Assembly (NCBI GenBank): GCA_017477425.1
Contig: JAFUVT010000024.1
Span: forward strand, 62,001 to 126,000
From: Bacteroidales bacterium
GTDB lineage: Bacteria; Bacteroidota; Bacteroidia; Bacteroidales; F082
Reading direction: 5' to 3'
DNA length: 64,000 nucleotides
The notes beneath the pieces are model-generated. The model searched no databases. It had not been told where the DNA came from and was given only the letters and a program-made list of their open reading frames with translations. Below are positions 26,570 to 36,328 of the stretch, one piece after another. Both the position numbers and the translations under genes were made by a program. Position 1 is the stretch's first letter. Each line of letters opens with the position of its first letter.

Positions 26570-27847
26570 TTATCTCCAAACATTCGCCGTCCTATCCGGT
26601 CCGTACGAAATGAACTTGATCGGCACGCCGACATAATCTTCAATGAATTTGATGTAATCTTCCAGTTTCTGCGGAATCTTGCCCTCAATTTTCTGTTGCC
26701 AACCAGGAATTTCGGTATAGATGGGTTCCATGGTCTCGGTGCAGGCGGCGAAGGGGAGGTGCTCGGTTTCTTTGCCGTTGTAACGGTACGCGGTGGCCAC
26801 CTTGAGGGTCGCAAAGTCGTCCATCACGTCGGACTTCATCATCATTAGGTCGGTGACGCCACTGAGCATGACGGCATATTTCAGTGCGGGCAGGTCGAGC
26901 CAGCCGCAGCGGCGCGGACGTCCTGTGGTGGCACCGAATTCGTGTCCGTTCAGGCGAAGCGTCTCGCCCGTCTCGTCGAACAGCTCGGTGGGGAAGGGAC
27001 CGGTGCCTACTCGGGTGCAGTAGGCCTTGAAGATGCCGTACACCTTGCCGATTCTGCTAGGCGCAACGCCCAAACCCGAGCAAACGCCGGCGGCAATCAC
27101 ATTTGATGAGGTGACGAAGGGATAGCTGCCGAAGTCGACGTCGAGCATGGAGCCTTGGGCACCTTCGGCCAGCACTTTCTTGCCGTTATCGAGGGCTTCG
27201 TTGATGTAATATTCGCCGTCGATAAATTGGTATTGCTTCAAGTATTCGACGCCTTCGAACCACAGTTTTTCGTATTCGGCGAAGGCCATACCGTCGAGTT
27301 TCAGCTCGTCCATGTCGAAGTCGAGCGTGGCGATCTGTTTCAGGTGGGCTTGTTTCAGGCTCTCGTATTTCTCGTGGAAATCGGCCGATGCGATGTCACC
27401 GATGCGCAGGCCTTTGCGGGCAGTCTTGTCGGTATAGGTGGGGCCGATGCCTTTCATCGTAGTACCTACTTTCATCTTGCCCAAGGCCTTTTCGTTGGCG
27501 GCGTCCAAGGCACGGTGTGTGGGCAGGATGAGATGGGCGCGGTTGGCGATCATGAGGGTCTGACGCAGGTCGAAGCCAGCTGAGCGCAGGCCTTCGATCT
27601 CACCTTTTAAGATATGCGGGTCGATGATGACGCCGTTGCCGATGATGTTGACGCAACCTGGCGTGAGTACGCCCGACGGGATGTTGTGCAGCACGAATTT
27701 CATGCCTTCAAACTCGATGGTGTGTCCGGCGTTGGGGCCGCCTTGGAAGCGGCAGACAATGTCATAATTCGGGGTGAGGGCATCGACGACCTTGCCTTTG
27801 CCTTCGTCGCCCCATTGCAAACCTAAGAGGATATCTAATTTGTTCAT
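26570..27847 (-). CDS. purA: Adenylosuccinate synthetase
   Basis: 425 residues from the ATG at 27847 (MNKLDILLGLQWGDEGKGK). It catalyses GTP-dependent joining of IMP and aspartate to adenylosuccinate, the first committed step to AMP. The P-loop GDEGKGK (about residues 13-19), GPNAGHTI, THRALDAANEKALG, GPTYTDKTARKGLR, GAQGSMLDVDFGSYPFVTSSN and TGRPRRCGWLD are all present. The length is normal. It starts 2 bp from the stop of the upstream fur-like gene, so both share a transcript. Confidence 0.97.
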   Translation of the reverse strand: MNKLDILLGLQWGDEGKGKVVDALTPNYDIVCRFQGGPNAGHTIEFEGMKFVLHNIPSGVLTPGCVNIIGNGVIIDPHILKGEIEGLRSAGFDLRQTLMIANRAHLILPTHRALDAANEKALGKMKVGTTMKGIGPTYTDKTARKGLRIGDIASADFHEKYESLKQAHLKQIATLDFDMDELKLDGMAFAEYEKLWFEGVEYLKQYQFIDGEYYINEALDNGKKVLAEGAQGSMLDVDFGSYPFVTSSNVIAAGVCSGLGVAPSRIGKVYGIFKAYCTRVGTGPFPTELFDETGETLRLNGHEFGATTGRPRRCGWLDLPALKYAVMLSGVTDLMMMKSDVMDDFATLKVATAYRYNGKETEHLPFAACTETMEPIYTEIPGWQQKIEGKIPQKLEDYIKFIEDYVGVPIKFISYGPDRTANVWR

Positions 27848-27849
27848 AT

Positions 27850-28299
27850 TCAGTTTTGTTTTTTGTGTCCGTAAAAGATAAGGGAATGATGCGTGATTTC
27901 CACGCCGAGCTGCTCCTCGATGGATTTCTGGATTTCGAAAAGGCGAGGGTCGCAAAACTCCATCACGGTCTCGGTCTCCAGGTCGATGAAATGGTCGTGT
28001 TGACGGAATTTGTACGACCGCTCGTATTGGGCGCAGTTGTGTCCAAATTGGTGCCTGATGACCAGCCCGCAGTCGAGCAACAGCTCGATGGTGTTGTATA
28101 AAGTGGCGCGGCTGACGCGGTACTTGTTGTCTTTCATTTGGTTATAGAGCGTGTCGATGTCGAAATGCCCGTTGGTCGAGTAGATTTCCTTGAGGATGGC
28201 GAAGCGTTCGGGGGTCTTGCGCAACTTCTTCCGCTGTAGGTAGTCAATGAATAACTTCTTGACAGACAAATAGGTATTGTCGAATTGCGTGTCTTTCAT
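27850..28299 (-). CDS. Fur-family metalloregulator lacking structural zinc cysteines
   Basis: 149 residues from the ATG at 28299 (MKDTQFDNTY). The N-terminal winged helix has RKTPERFAILKEIYSTNGHFDIDTLYNQM and YRVSRATLYNTIELLLDCGLV, typical of Fur. The dimer/metal domain has QHDHFIDLETETVMEF, so the HDH metal ligands are kept but the usual CxxC is replaced by DLET and no C-terminal CxxC pair exists. It therefore binds a regulatory metal without the Cys4 structural zinc. It is the first gene of an operon with purA and the ATP-grasp gene, with a -7 box at 28320-28327. Confidence 0.88.
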   Translation of the reverse strand: MKDTQFDNTYLSVKKLFIDYLQRKKLRKTPERFAILKEIYSTNGHFDIDTLYNQMKDNKYRVSRATLYNTIELLLDCGLVIRHQFGHNCAQYERSYKFRQHDHFIDLETETVMEFCDPRLFEIQKSIEEQLGVEITHHSLIFYGHKKQN

Positions 28300-28319
28300 T
28301 TTCTTGTTGGATGTTGCCG

Positions 28320-28327
28320 CAAAAATA
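28320..28327 (-). promoter_or_regulatory. -7 box of the fur-purA operon
   Basis: TATTTTTG on the minus strand, 20 nt before the fur-like start codon. Confidence 0.6.
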
Positions 28328-28362
28328 GCAAAACTTTTCAGAATTATTCTAAATAACACCGA

Positions 28363-30573
28363 TTATTTTGTGTCCGAAGAGTTTTTTCTCACCACCTTTT
28401 GGATTTCCTTGAGCTGGTTGAGTTTGACCATCAGGTCGTCGAGCTCTTTGGTGTTGTGCACATAGATGGAGATGATGGCTTCCACCACGTCTTGCTTGGC
28501 CTCCATGTGGAGCGAATGCAGGTTGAGTTGCAACTCGTTGGACAGCAGGTTGGTCATGCGATTGAGCAGTCCCTTGGTGTCCAAGGCGGTGATTTTCAGC
28601 TCGGCGAGGAAGGCGATCTCGCTCTTGGGCTGCCATTTGGCCTTCACGATGTTGTTGCCGTAGCGGGCCGAGAGTTGTATGGCCTTGGGGCAATTGCTGC
28701 GGTGGATTTGCAGCGGTTCGCCAGGGAAACTGAAGGCGATGACGTCGTCGCCGGGGATGGGGTTGCAACAGGTGGAGACGTTGAAGTCGAACTCGCCCGA
28801 AGTGGTGAGCGATGGCGTCGTGTCTTTCTCTTTGCTGCCGTTGCCCAGCAGTCCGAAGGTGAGGTAACGCACGAAGCTGCCGTTGGACTGTGGCTTCAGC
28901 ACGCTGCGGACGAGACGCTCGTCGATTTTGCCCATGGCGACGTTGTAGTAGAAGTCGATGGTGCTGGAGAGTTTCTCTGCCGTCATCACCTCGTTACGAT
29001 TGGCTTTCGAGGGCTCGATGCCGATTCTCTTCATGATTTCCTCGAATTTCTTCTCGCCTTGTTCGCGGAAGCTGCGGCGGTACTCCTTGATGCCGCTCTT
29101 GAGCCTCGACTTGGCGGTGGCGGTGGCCAGGAACTCGAACCATTTCTCCTGCGGATGCTGCGATTCGGAGGTGATGATTTCCACCTGATCGCCTTTGGTG
29201 AGCTTGCGGTCGAGTTGGGCCAGCTGGTTGTTGACGTTGGCGGCGATGCTGTGGTCACCGATTTCGGAGTGGATGTTGTAGGCGAAGTCGAGCACGGTGG
29301 AGCCTTTGGGCAGCGTGATCATCTTGCCTTGTGGGGTGAAGACGTAGATCTCGTCAGAGAAGAGGTCAAGCTTGAAGTTGTCGATGAACTCGATGGCGTT
29401 TTCCGAGTCGCCGCTGATGAGGTCTTGGGCTTTCTTCAGCCATTCGTCGAAGCCGCTCTCGGTCTTGTCGTCGTCGGTCTTGTATTTCCAGTAGGCAGCG
29501 AACCCCTTTTCTGCGATCTCTTCCATGCGCTCGCTGCGGATTTGCACTTCCACCCAGTTGCCCGTCGTGCCCATCACCACGGCGTGAAGGCTCTCGTAGC
29601 CGTTAGCTTTCGGGAACGAGATCCAGTCCTTCAGCTTCTTGGTGAAGGGGCGGTAGCAGTTGGTCAGCACGGCATATATTTTCCAGCATTCCATCCTCTC
29701 CTGTTCCTTGGGACAGTCGGTGATGAGGCGGACGATAAAGGAGCCATAGAGCTCTTCGAAAGCCAACTCCTTGTCCATCATGCGTTTCCACACCGAGTTG
29801 ATGGAGCGTTCCTTGATCTCGGCCCGTGCCTTGATGCCGTCCTTTTCCATCTCGGCCATGACGGGGGCGATGAAGTCGCGCAGCTCGCCCATGCGCTTCC
29901 CGCGCACGTCGTCCATGCGCTTGCGGATGTTGTAGTAGATGGTGGGGTTGGTGTATTTCAGCGACAGGTCCTCCAATTCGATCTGGATGGAGTGAAGCCC
30001 CAGGCGGTAGGCGAGGGGTGCATAGATATAAGAGGTCTCAGAGGCGATCTTCAGCTGCTTGTGCTTGGGCATCGAGTCCAAGGTGCGCATGTTGTGCAGG
30101 CGGTCGCTGAGCTTGATGAGCACCACGCGGATGTCGTATGACAGCGACGAGATGACCTTCTTGAAGTTCTCGGCCTGTGCGCTCTCGGCACCTTCCAGGT
30201 TGGCGAACTTGGTGAGGCCGTCCACCACGCGCGACACCTTCTCGCCGAACATCTGGCTGATGTCGTCCAAGGTGTATTTAGTGTCTTCCACTACATCGTG
30301 CAGCAGGGCGCAGATGATGCTGGTGCGGCCCAGTCCGATGTCGTGTGCGGCGATGGTGGCCACTTCGATGGGGTGATAGATGTAAGGCTCGCCTGAGCGG
30401 CGGCGTTGGTCCTTGTGCGCCTCGACGGCAAAGTAGAAGGCCTTGTCGACCTCGGCTAGGTCTTGGGCTTCCTTGCGGGTCTGCCACGCGTTGATGAGGC
30501 GTTGGTGTCGTCGCTCGATTTCTTCTTTCTCTTCTTTGGAATAAGTGTCGGGTAAAGCTGGTGTCATAGGCAT
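28363..30573 (-). CDS. rel: Bifunctional (p)ppGpp synthetase/hydrolase
   Basis: 736 residues. N-terminal HD hydrolase with HPIEVATIAA and LLHDVVEDT, then the RelA/SpoT synthetase domain (RLHNMRTLDSMPKHKQ, TDDD segment, KANGYESLHAVVMG), the TGS domain (IYVFTPQGKMITLPKGSTVLDFAYNIHSEIGDH), a cysteine-containing helical stretch (STCCNPIPGDDVIAF) and a C-terminal ACT domain. The HD motif is intact, so hydrolase and synthetase are both predicted, as in long Rel enzymes of Bacteroidota. It makes and degrades the stringent-response alarmone. It is divergent from lepA. Confidence 0.95.
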   Translation of the reverse strand: MPMTPALPDTYSKEEKEEIERRHQRLINAWQTRKEAQDLAEVDKAFYFAVEAHKDQRRRSGEPYIYHPIEVATIAAHDIGLGRTSIICALLHDVVEDTKYTLDDISQMFGEKVSRVVDGLTKFANLEGAESAQAENFKKVISSLSYDIRVVLIKLSDRLHNMRTLDSMPKHKQLKIASETSYIYAPLAYRLGLHSIQIELEDLSLKYTNPTIYYNIRKRMDDVRGKRMGELRDFIAPVMAEMEKDGIKARAEIKERSINSVWKRMMDKELAFEELYGSFIVRLITDCPKEQERMECWKIYAVLTNCYRPFTKKLKDWISFPKANGYESLHAVVMGTTGNWVEVQIRSERMEEIAEKGFAAYWKYKTDDDKTESGFDEWLKKAQDLISGDSENAIEFIDNFKLDLFSDEIYVFTPQGKMITLPKGSTVLDFAYNIHSEIGDHSIAANVNNQLAQLDRKLTKGDQVEIITSESQHPQEKWFEFLATATAKSRLKSGIKEYRRSFREQGEKKFEEIMKRIGIEPSKANRNEVMTAEKLSSTIDFYYNVAMGKIDERLVRSVLKPQSNGSFVRYLTFGLLGNGSKEKDTTPSLTTSGEFDFNVSTCCNPIPGDDVIAFSFPGEPLQIHRSNCPKAIQLSARYGNNIVKAKWQPKSEIAFLAELKITALDTKGLLNRMTNLLSNELQLNLHSLHMEAKQDVVEAIISIYVHNTKELDDLMVKLNQLKEIQKVVRKNSSDTK

Positions 30574-30590
30574 TGAACTTTTTCAGACTG

Positions 30591-30598
30591 CAAAATTA
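30591..30598 (-). promoter_or_regulatory. -7 box of rel
   Basis: TAATTTTG on the minus strand, 17 nt before the rel start codon. Confidence 0.5.
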
Positions 30599-30643
30599 TG
30601 CATAATCCTTTTTGATTGCGTACAGAAAAGATGATTTTTTTTG

Positions 30644-30651
30644 TATTTTTG
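30644..30651 (+). promoter_or_regulatory. -7 box of lepA
   Basis: TATTTTTG, 8 nt before the chosen lepA ATG at 30660. The short leader rules out an in-frame ATG at 30612 as the start. Confidence 0.6.
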
Positions 30652-30659
30652 CACCCCAT

Positions 30660-32447
30660 ATGAAGAACATCCGAAATTTCTGCATCATAGCGCATATCGA
30701 CCACGGCAAATCGACCTTGGCCGACCGCCTTTTGGAACTGACCCATACACTGAATGACAAGGAGCTCGTCGACCAGGTGCTCGACGATATGGACCTTGAA
30801 CGCGAACGCGGCATCACCATCAAGAGCCACGCCATCCAGATGAAATACAACTACAAGGGCGAGGAATATACCCTCAACCTTATCGATACCCCTGGCCACG
30901 TCGACTTCTCCTATGAGGTGTCGCGCAGCATCGCGGCTTGTGAGGGTGCTTTGCTGGTGGTGGATGCCACGCAAGGTATTCAGGCACAGACGATTGCCAA
31001 TCTTTATTCTGCGCTCGAACACGACCTTGAAATCATCCCCGTGATGAACAAGATTGACATGGACAGCGCCATGGTCGATATCGTGGAAGACCAGATGGTG
31101 GACCTCTTGGGCTGCGACCCGAGCGAGATTTTGAAGGTCAGCGCAAGGACTGGCGAAGGCGTGCCTGCCGTGCTGGATGCCATCGTGGAACGTATTCCAT
31201 GTCCCAAAGGCGACCCCGAAGCGCCGCTCCAAGCCTTGATTTTCGACTCGGTCTTCAACTCGTTCCGAGGCATTATCGCCTATTTCCGCATCATGAACGG
31301 CACGATGCACACCAACGACTTGGTGAAGTTCTTTGCCACGGGCAAGGAATATAATGCTGACGAAATCGGCGTATTGCAACTGAAGCAAGTGCCGAAGAAA
31401 GAGCTTTCTGCGGGCGATGTGGGCTACATCATCTCGGGCATCAAGACTTCGAAGGAGGTTAAGGTGGGCGACACCATCACGCATGTGGAACGACCTTGCG
31501 CCGAGCCTGTGGCAGGCTTTGAGAACGTGAAACCCATGCTGTTTGCAGGTATCTATCCCGTGGATGCTGATGATTACGAGGAACTTAGGGCTTCGTTGGA
31601 GAAACTGCAACTCAACGATGCCTCCCTCGTCTGGGAACCTGAATCCTCGGCGGCCTTGGGCTTTGGCTTCCGCTGCGGCTTCTTGGGCCTGTTGCACATG
31701 GAAATCGTGCAGGAACGCCTCGACCGTGAGTTCGACATGGATGTCATCACTACGGTGCCTAACGTGTCGTTTAAGTGCTTCAAGACCGACGGCGAGATGA
31801 TTGAGGTGCACAACCCCAGCGGCTTGCCCGAGGTGACCAAAATCGACCACATCGAGGAACCTTATATCATCGCGCAAATCATCTCGAAGAACGAGTTCAC
31901 AGGCCCCATCATGACGTTATGTATCGACCGACGCGGCGTGCTGAAGAACCAGGTCTACCTCTCCACCGACCGTGTGGAGCTGACCTTCCAGATGCCACTC
32001 TCCGAAATCGTCTTCGATTTTTATGACAAACTGAAATCCATCTCGAAGGGCTATGCCTCGTTCGACTACCATATCGCTGGTTATCAGGACGCTGACTTGG
32101 TGAAACTGGACATCATGCTCAACGGCGAGTCGGTGGATGCCCTCTCGACCTTGATACATCGTGGCCATGCCTACGACTTTGGTCGTCGCATGTGCGAGAA
32201 GCTGAAGGAGCTGATTCCTCGTCACCAGTTCGACATCGCCATCCAGGCGGCCATCGGTGCGAAGATCATCGCCCGCGAGACGGTGCGCCAGGTGCGCAAG
32301 GACGTGACGGCGAAGTGCTACGGCGGCGACGTGTCCCGTAAGCGCAAATTATTAGAGAAACAGAAGGCAGGAAAGAAACGCATGCGTCAAATCGGTAATG
32401 TCGAGGTGCCGCAGTCGGCGTTCCTCGCTGTGCTGAAATTGGATTGA
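30660..32447 (+). CDS. lepA: Elongation factor 4 (LepA)
   Basis: 595 residues from the ATG at 30660 ([20 protein letters not shown]). A translational GTPase that back-translocates stalled ribosomes. The G motifs are AHIDHGKS (G1), RGITIK (G2), DTPGHVD (G3), NKID (G4) and SARTGEG (G5); the family-specific C-terminal domain is present ([33 protein letters not shown]), which is characteristic of LepA and separates it from EF-G. The length matches the usual 595-600. Confidence 0.97.
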   Translation: MKNIRNFCIIAHIDHGKSTLADRLLELTHTLNDKELVDQVLDDMDLERERGITIKSHAIQMKYNYKGEEYTLNLIDTPGHVDFSYEVSRSIAACEGALLVVDATQGIQAQTIANLYSALEHDLEIIPVMNKIDMDSAMVDIVEDQMVDLLGCDPSEILKVSARTGEGVPAVLDAIVERIPCPKGDPEAPLQALIFDSVFNSFRGIIAYFRIMNGTMHTNDLVKFFATGKEYNADEIGVLQLKQVPKKELSAGDVGYIISGIKTSKEVKVGDTITHVERPCAEPVAGFENVKPMLFAGIYPVDADDYEELRASLEKLQLNDASLVWEPESSAALGFGFRCGFLGLLHMEIVQERLDREFDMDVITTVPNVSFKCFKTDGEMIEVHNPSGLPEVTKIDHIEEPYIIAQIISKNEFTGPIMTLCIDRRGVLKNQVYLSTDRVELTFQMPLSEIVFDFYDKLKSISKGYASFDYHIAGYQDADLVKLDIMLNGESVDALSTLIHRGHAYDFGRRMCEKLKELIPRHQFDIAIQAAIGAKIIARETVRQVRKDVTAKCYGGDVSRKRKLLEKQKAGKKRMRQIGNVEVPQSAFLAVLKLD

Positions 32448-32457
32448 TTTTCCGTTG

Positions 32458-32483
32458 TAGAGACGCGGCGCGCCACGTCTCTA
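32458..32483. repeat. TAGAGACG palindromic repeat
   Basis: TAGAGACG and CGTCTCTA are inverted copies around a GC-rich core (CGGCGCGCCA). It is a dispersed Bacteroidota-type element. Here it lies between lepA and dprA and could attenuate read-through, though it lacks a T-run. Confidence 0.65.
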
Positions 32484-32502
32484 TCGAACAAACGAATAAT
32501 AA

Positions 32503-33600
32503 ATGAACGACGATCTCCAATACCAAATTGCCCTCACCCTGCTGCCCGGTATCGGTGATATCAGCGGCAAGAAGTTCGTGCATTATTGCGGCAACGCGAG
32601 CGCCATTTTCCAAGAGACACGCAAGTCGTTGGAGAAGATCACCGGCATGCGCGAAACCTCCATCGAGGCCATCTGCAAGCCCAAGGAGTACCTGAAACGG
32701 GCTGAGGAGGAAATCGAATTCTGCGAGAAGAACGACATCCGCCCCTTGTTTTTCCTCGACTCAGATTATCCACGCCGTTTGCTGCAGTGCGACGACAGTC
32801 CGATGATGCTGTATTATAAAGGTAAGGCCAACCTCAATGCCAACCGCGTGGTGGCCATCGTCGGCACACGCAACATCACCGAATACGGTAAGGAGAACTG
32901 CAACCAGCTTGTGGAAGACCTGATAGACGACAATGTACTCATTGTCAGTGGACTGGCCTATGGCGTGGACACCTGTGCCCATAAAGCCGCCTTGAAAAAC
33001 GACATCCCGACCGTAGGCGTGATGGGTTGCGGATTGCAACAGGTCTATCCTTCGGCCAACAAGAAACTGGCCAACGATATGTTGGAGAGGGGCGGCGTGC
33101 TCACTGAATGTATGAGTGGCACCCAGCCCGACCGCGAAAACTTCCCGCGTCGCAACCGCATCATCGCGGGCATGGCCGATGCCGTGGTGGTCATCGAGTC
33201 GGCGATGAAAGGCGGCTCGCTGATTACCGCCGACCTCGCCAATTCCTACAGCCGCGATGTGTTTGCCTATCCCGGTCGCGTGATGGACATCTACAGCCAA
33301 GGCTGCAACTACCTCATCCGTACCAACCGCGCCCACCTTATGGAGAGTGTGCTCAATCTGCGTTATGTAATGCGCTGGGATTCAGAGTCGAAGGTGGAGA
33401 AACAAACGGCATTGTTCCGCGAGTTTACCGACGAGGAGAGACTGATTATGGATTGTTTCGGCAGCAATGCAGTGGTCAGCCTCGACGACATCATCGTGAA
33501 CTCGGAGCTGCCGACCACAAAAATCGCTGCGCTATTACTGAATTTGGAATTCGACGGCGTGCTGATGGCCATGCCAGGCAAAAGATATCAGAAATGTTAG
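32503..33600 (+). CDS. dprA: DNA-processing protein A
   Basis: 365 residues. DprA loads RecA onto incoming single-stranded DNA during natural transformation and is kept in many non-competent genomes. N-terminal helix-hairpin-helix/SAM-like region (LTLLPGIGDISGKKF), the Rossmann-fold core with VAIVGTRNITEYG, VSGLAYGVDTCAHKAAL, GCGLQQVYP and FPRRNRIIAGMADAVVVIES, and a C-terminal winged-helix domain. The final 7 bp overlap the rsgA start, so the genes are translationally coupled. Confidence 0.95.
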   Translation: MNDDLQYQIALTLLPGIGDISGKKFVHYCGNASAIFQETRKSLEKITGMRETSIEAICKPKEYLKRAEEEIEFCEKNDIRPLFFLDSDYPRRLLQCDDSPMMLYYKGKANLNANRVVAIVGTRNITEYGKENCNQLVEDLIDDNVLIVSGLAYGVDTCAHKAALKNDIPTVGVMGCGLQQVYPSANKKLANDMLERGGVLTECMSGTQPDRENFPRRNRIIAGMADAVVVIESAMKGGSLITADLANSYSRDVFAYPGRVMDIYSQGCNYLIRTNRAHLMESVLNLRYVMRWDSESKVEKQTALFREFTDEERLIMDCFGSNAVVSLDDIIVNSELPTTKIAALLLNLEFDGVLMAMPGKRYQKC

Positions 33601-34532
33601 GCAAGGTCATTAAATCGACGGGTAGTTGGTACATCGTCCTCGACGAGTCGGGACGTCAGTGGGAATGCCGTCTGCGCGGCAAGATCCGTCTTGACGGCAT
33701 CCGCAGCACCAACCCCGTGGCGGTGGGCGACAACGTGGAGTTTGAGCAGGAACCCGGCAAGGAGACAGGCGTCATCAAGAAAATCGAAACCCGCGACAAT
33801 GTGATTGTCCGCCAGTCGGTCAACCTAAGCAAGGCGTCGCACATCATCGCGTCCAATGTCGACCTGGCTATCGTAGTGGCCACCATCGCGCAGCCGCGTA
33901 CCTCAACGGGCTTCATCGACCGTTTCCTGGTCACTGCCGAGGCTTATCACATCCCCGCCGCCTTGATATTCAACAAATGCGATCTCTACACCGACGAGCA
34001 GATAGGGGAGATGTGCGTGCTGATGGAATACTACCAAAGTCTCGGCTACACCTCGTTCGGCGTCTCGGCCAAGACGGGCTTTCAAATCGATCAACTGAAA
34101 GCCTTGATGCAAGACAAGATTTGCCTGTTTTCTGGCCATTCCGGCGTGGGCAAGTCGGCCTTGGTGAATGCCCTCGACCCTTCGTTGAACGTCCGTATCG
34201 GCGCCATCTCCGACGTGCACGAAAAAGGCAAACACACCACGACCTTCGCCGAGATGCATCATCTGGATTTCGGCGCATGGATTGTCGACACACCCGGCAT
34301 CAAGGAGTTTGTGTTGTACGACATGGAGAAAGACACTTTGGCCCAGCGTTTCCCAGAGATGCGCGAGAAGATGTATGACTGCCGTTTCGCCAATTGCACC
34401 CATACCCACGAGCCAGGCTGTGCGGTGAAAGCCGCCGTCGAGAACGGCGACATCGCCGACTGGCGTTATGTGAATTACATCCGCATGATGACCGACGAAA
34501 GCCATGAATCATTAAAAGAAGAAGGAATATGA
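33594..34532 (+). CDS. rsgA: Ribosome small-subunit-dependent GTPase A
   Basis: 312 residues from the ATG at 33594 (MLGKVIKSTGSWYIV). An in-frame extension to 33108 would run through dprA and is rejected. Circularly permuted GTPase for late 30S assembly: OB-fold N-terminus, G4 NKCD, G1 SGHSGVGKS, G3 DTPG, and a C-terminal zinc knuckle CRFANCTHTHEPGCAVKAAV (C-x4-C-x6-C with histidines). It overlaps dprA by 7 bp and nadK by 4 bp. Confidence 0.96.
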   Translation: MLGKVIKSTGSWYIVLDESGRQWECRLRGKIRLDGIRSTNPVAVGDNVEFEQEPGKETGVIKKIETRDNVIVRQSVNLSKASHIIASNVDLAIVVATIAQPRTSTGFIDRFLVTAEAYHIPAALIFNKCDLYTDEQIGEMCVLMEYYQSLGYTSFGVSAKTGFQIDQLKALMQDKICLFSGHSGVGKSALVNALDPSLNVRIGAISDVHEKGKHTTTFAEMHHLDFGAWIVDTPGIKEFVLYDMEKDTLAQRFPEMREKMYDCRFANCTHTHEPGCAVKAAVENGDIADWRYVNYIRMMTDESHESLKEEGI

Positions 34533-35407
34533 ACATCGCCTTATTTGGAAAAAACATCGCGCCCGAGAACGGGGAATATATGCGGCAGCTGTTGTCGGAA
34601 TTGTCCGAAAGACAAATCGGAATCGTTGTCTACCAGCCTTTTGCCGCCATGCTTGATCCCTTCGTCCCCGAAGGCGTGAATTATAGCATCTTCCGCTCGT
34701 ATGAGGACTTGAAAGGCCATGTCGACCTGCTGTTTTCGATCGGCGGCGACGGCACGATTTTGGACGCCGTCCCCTTCGTCCGCGACTCGGGCATGCCCGT
34801 CTTGGGTATCAATATGGGACGGCTAGGTTTCCTCTCCAGCGTCTCGAAAAACGATGTCAAAGAGGCCGTGAGCTGCATTGTGGCTGGCGACTACGCCGTC
34901 GAGCAACGCACGCTGCTCGAATTGGTCGCGCCAAAGGATGTTTTTGGTAACGTGCATTATGCCCTCAACGAGTTGAATGTAATCCGTAATCCTGAGCATA
35001 GCCTGCTGGCTATCAAGGTTTTCGTGGACGATGTATACCTCAACACCTATTGGGGTGATGGCATCCTGCTGGCCACCCCGACGGGCTCGACAGCCTACTC
35101 GCTGAGCGCTGGCGGTCCCATCATCGCACCCAATGCCAAGAACTTCGTCATCACGCCCATCGCCACACACAACTTGACTGTCCGCCCCGTCGTCATCCCC
35201 GACGACAGCGTCATCCGCATCCAAGTGGAGGGTCGCGAGCGGAAATTCGTGTTCAGCATGGACTCAAGAAATTGTACCTTAGACACTTCCGTTCAACTGG
35301 AGGTGCGCAAGGCACATTTTTGCCTCAACCTCGTCAGGATGCGCGGCGAGGACTTTTTCGGCACTATCCGCAACAAATTGATGTGGGGTAAAGACAATAG
35401 AAATTGA
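34529..35407 (+). CDS. nadK: NAD kinase
   Basis: 292 residues. ATP-dependent phosphorylation of NAD to NADP. The GGDGTILDA motif (about residues 72-80), NMGRLGFLS, the conserved ALNELNVIRNPEHS and TPTGSTAYSLSAGGPII are all seen. It overlaps rsgA by 4 bp (ATGA). A promoter for the envelope block follows. Confidence 0.96.
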   Translation: MNIALFGKNIAPENGEYMRQLLSELSERQIGIVVYQPFAAMLDPFVPEGVNYSIFRSYEDLKGHVDLLFSIGGDGTILDAVPFVRDSGMPVLGINMGRLGFLSSVSKNDVKEAVSCIVAGDYAVEQRTLLELVAPKDVFGNVHYALNELNVIRNPEHSLLAIKVFVDDVYLNTYWGDGILLATPTGSTAYSLSAGGPIIAPNAKNFVITPIATHNLTVRPVVIPDDSVIRIQVEGRERKFVFSMDSRNCTLDTSVQLEVRKAHFCLNLVRMRGEDFFGTIRNKLMWGKDNRN

Positions 35408-35435
35408 TTTCTGTCGTTTTCATTGGAAAATTTCC

Positions 35436-35443
35436 TAACTTTG
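35436..35443 (+). promoter_or_regulatory. -7 box of the DUF6089-uppS-bamA unit
   Basis: TAACTTTG, 12 nt before the start codon of the DUF6089 gene. Confidence 0.5.
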
Positions 35444-35455
35444 CAGCCTTGAATT

Positions 35456-36325
35456 ATGGATAGAAGATTTCGTTATTTGCTGATAATAAGCTTTTTGGCT
35501 GTTTTTGCTACGGCCAATGCGCAGTTCGACGACCCCAAGACGCTAGAGGTGGGGCCGCATGTCGGCGTGAGTTATTACATGGGTGACCTCAACCCGACGC
35601 TACCCTTCGCGCAGTCGCAGCTCCAATATGGCGGTCTGGTGCGCTTCAACTACAACAACCGCTGGACGTTCCGCTTCGACTACAGCCGCGCCAAAGTGAT
35701 GGGCTCCGATGAGGTCGCCCAATGGCGTCCCGAACGTGGCCTGAATTTCGTGACCAACATCAACGACTTTAGCATCGTGGCGGAGTTCAACTTCCTAGAA
35801 TACTATACCGGCAACCCGAAAAAGAACATCTCGCCTTATATCTTCGGCGGCATCTCGGTGTTCCAATATACCCCCTTCGCTGAGGTGAATGGCGAGTTGG
35901 TGAACCTCCGCTACTTGGACCCGCAGAACAAAAGTCTGAGATATACCGAACCCCCTTTGGCCGACGACGCGAAATGGTTTGAGAAAATGACCTATAAGTC
36001 GATGCCAATGAGCCTGTCGATTCCCTTCGGCATGGGCGTGAAGTTCTCGCTGTCGCGCCATATGGGCGCCACCATCGAATGGCGGATGCAGAAGACCTTC
36101 ACCGACTACCTCGACGACGTGGCAACGGTGTATCCCGAGCAGCATTCCGTCTATACCTCAGAAGACGGTACCGTGTACGACTTGAGCGACCCGACGGGCA
36201 ACTACCATGCAGGCCAACAGCGCGGCAATGCTACCTTCAACGACTGGTTTGGCATGGCACGCGTGTCGCTGACCTGGAAATTCAACCTGCCCGACGGGAG
36301 GGGCTGTAACCTTAGCAAATTCTGA
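35456..36325 (+). CDS. DUF6089-type outer-membrane beta-barrel protein
   Basis: 289 residues with a signal peptide (MDRRFRYLLIISFLAVFATANAQ). The body has VGPHVGVSYYMGDLNPTLPFAQ, the YGGLVRFNYNNRWTFRFDY repeat pattern and aromatic end strands of a small barrel, matching the DUF6089 family as I remember it. In Bacteroidota this gene commonly precedes uppS and bamA, as here, which suggests a role in outer-membrane assembly or maintenance, though its exact function is not known. Confidence 0.82.
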   Translation: MDRRFRYLLIISFLAVFATANAQFDDPKTLEVGPHVGVSYYMGDLNPTLPFAQSQLQYGGLVRFNYNNRWTFRFDYSRAKVMGSDEVAQWRPERGLNFVTNINDFSIVAEFNFLEYYTGNPKKNISPYIFGGISVFQYTPFAEVNGELVNLRYLDPQNKSLRYTEPPLADDAKWFEKMTYKSMPMSLSIPFGMGVKFSLSRHMGATIEWRMQKTFTDYLDDVATVYPEQHSVYTSEDGTVYDLSDPTGNYHAGQQRGNATFNDWFGMARVSLTWKFNLPDGRGCNLSKF

Positions 36326-36328
36326 CCT

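Noticed and set aside
33108..33593. N-terminal extension of rsgA through dprA
   Set aside because: The extension is the +1-shifted shadow of dprA; RsgA homologues start at the MLGKV residue.
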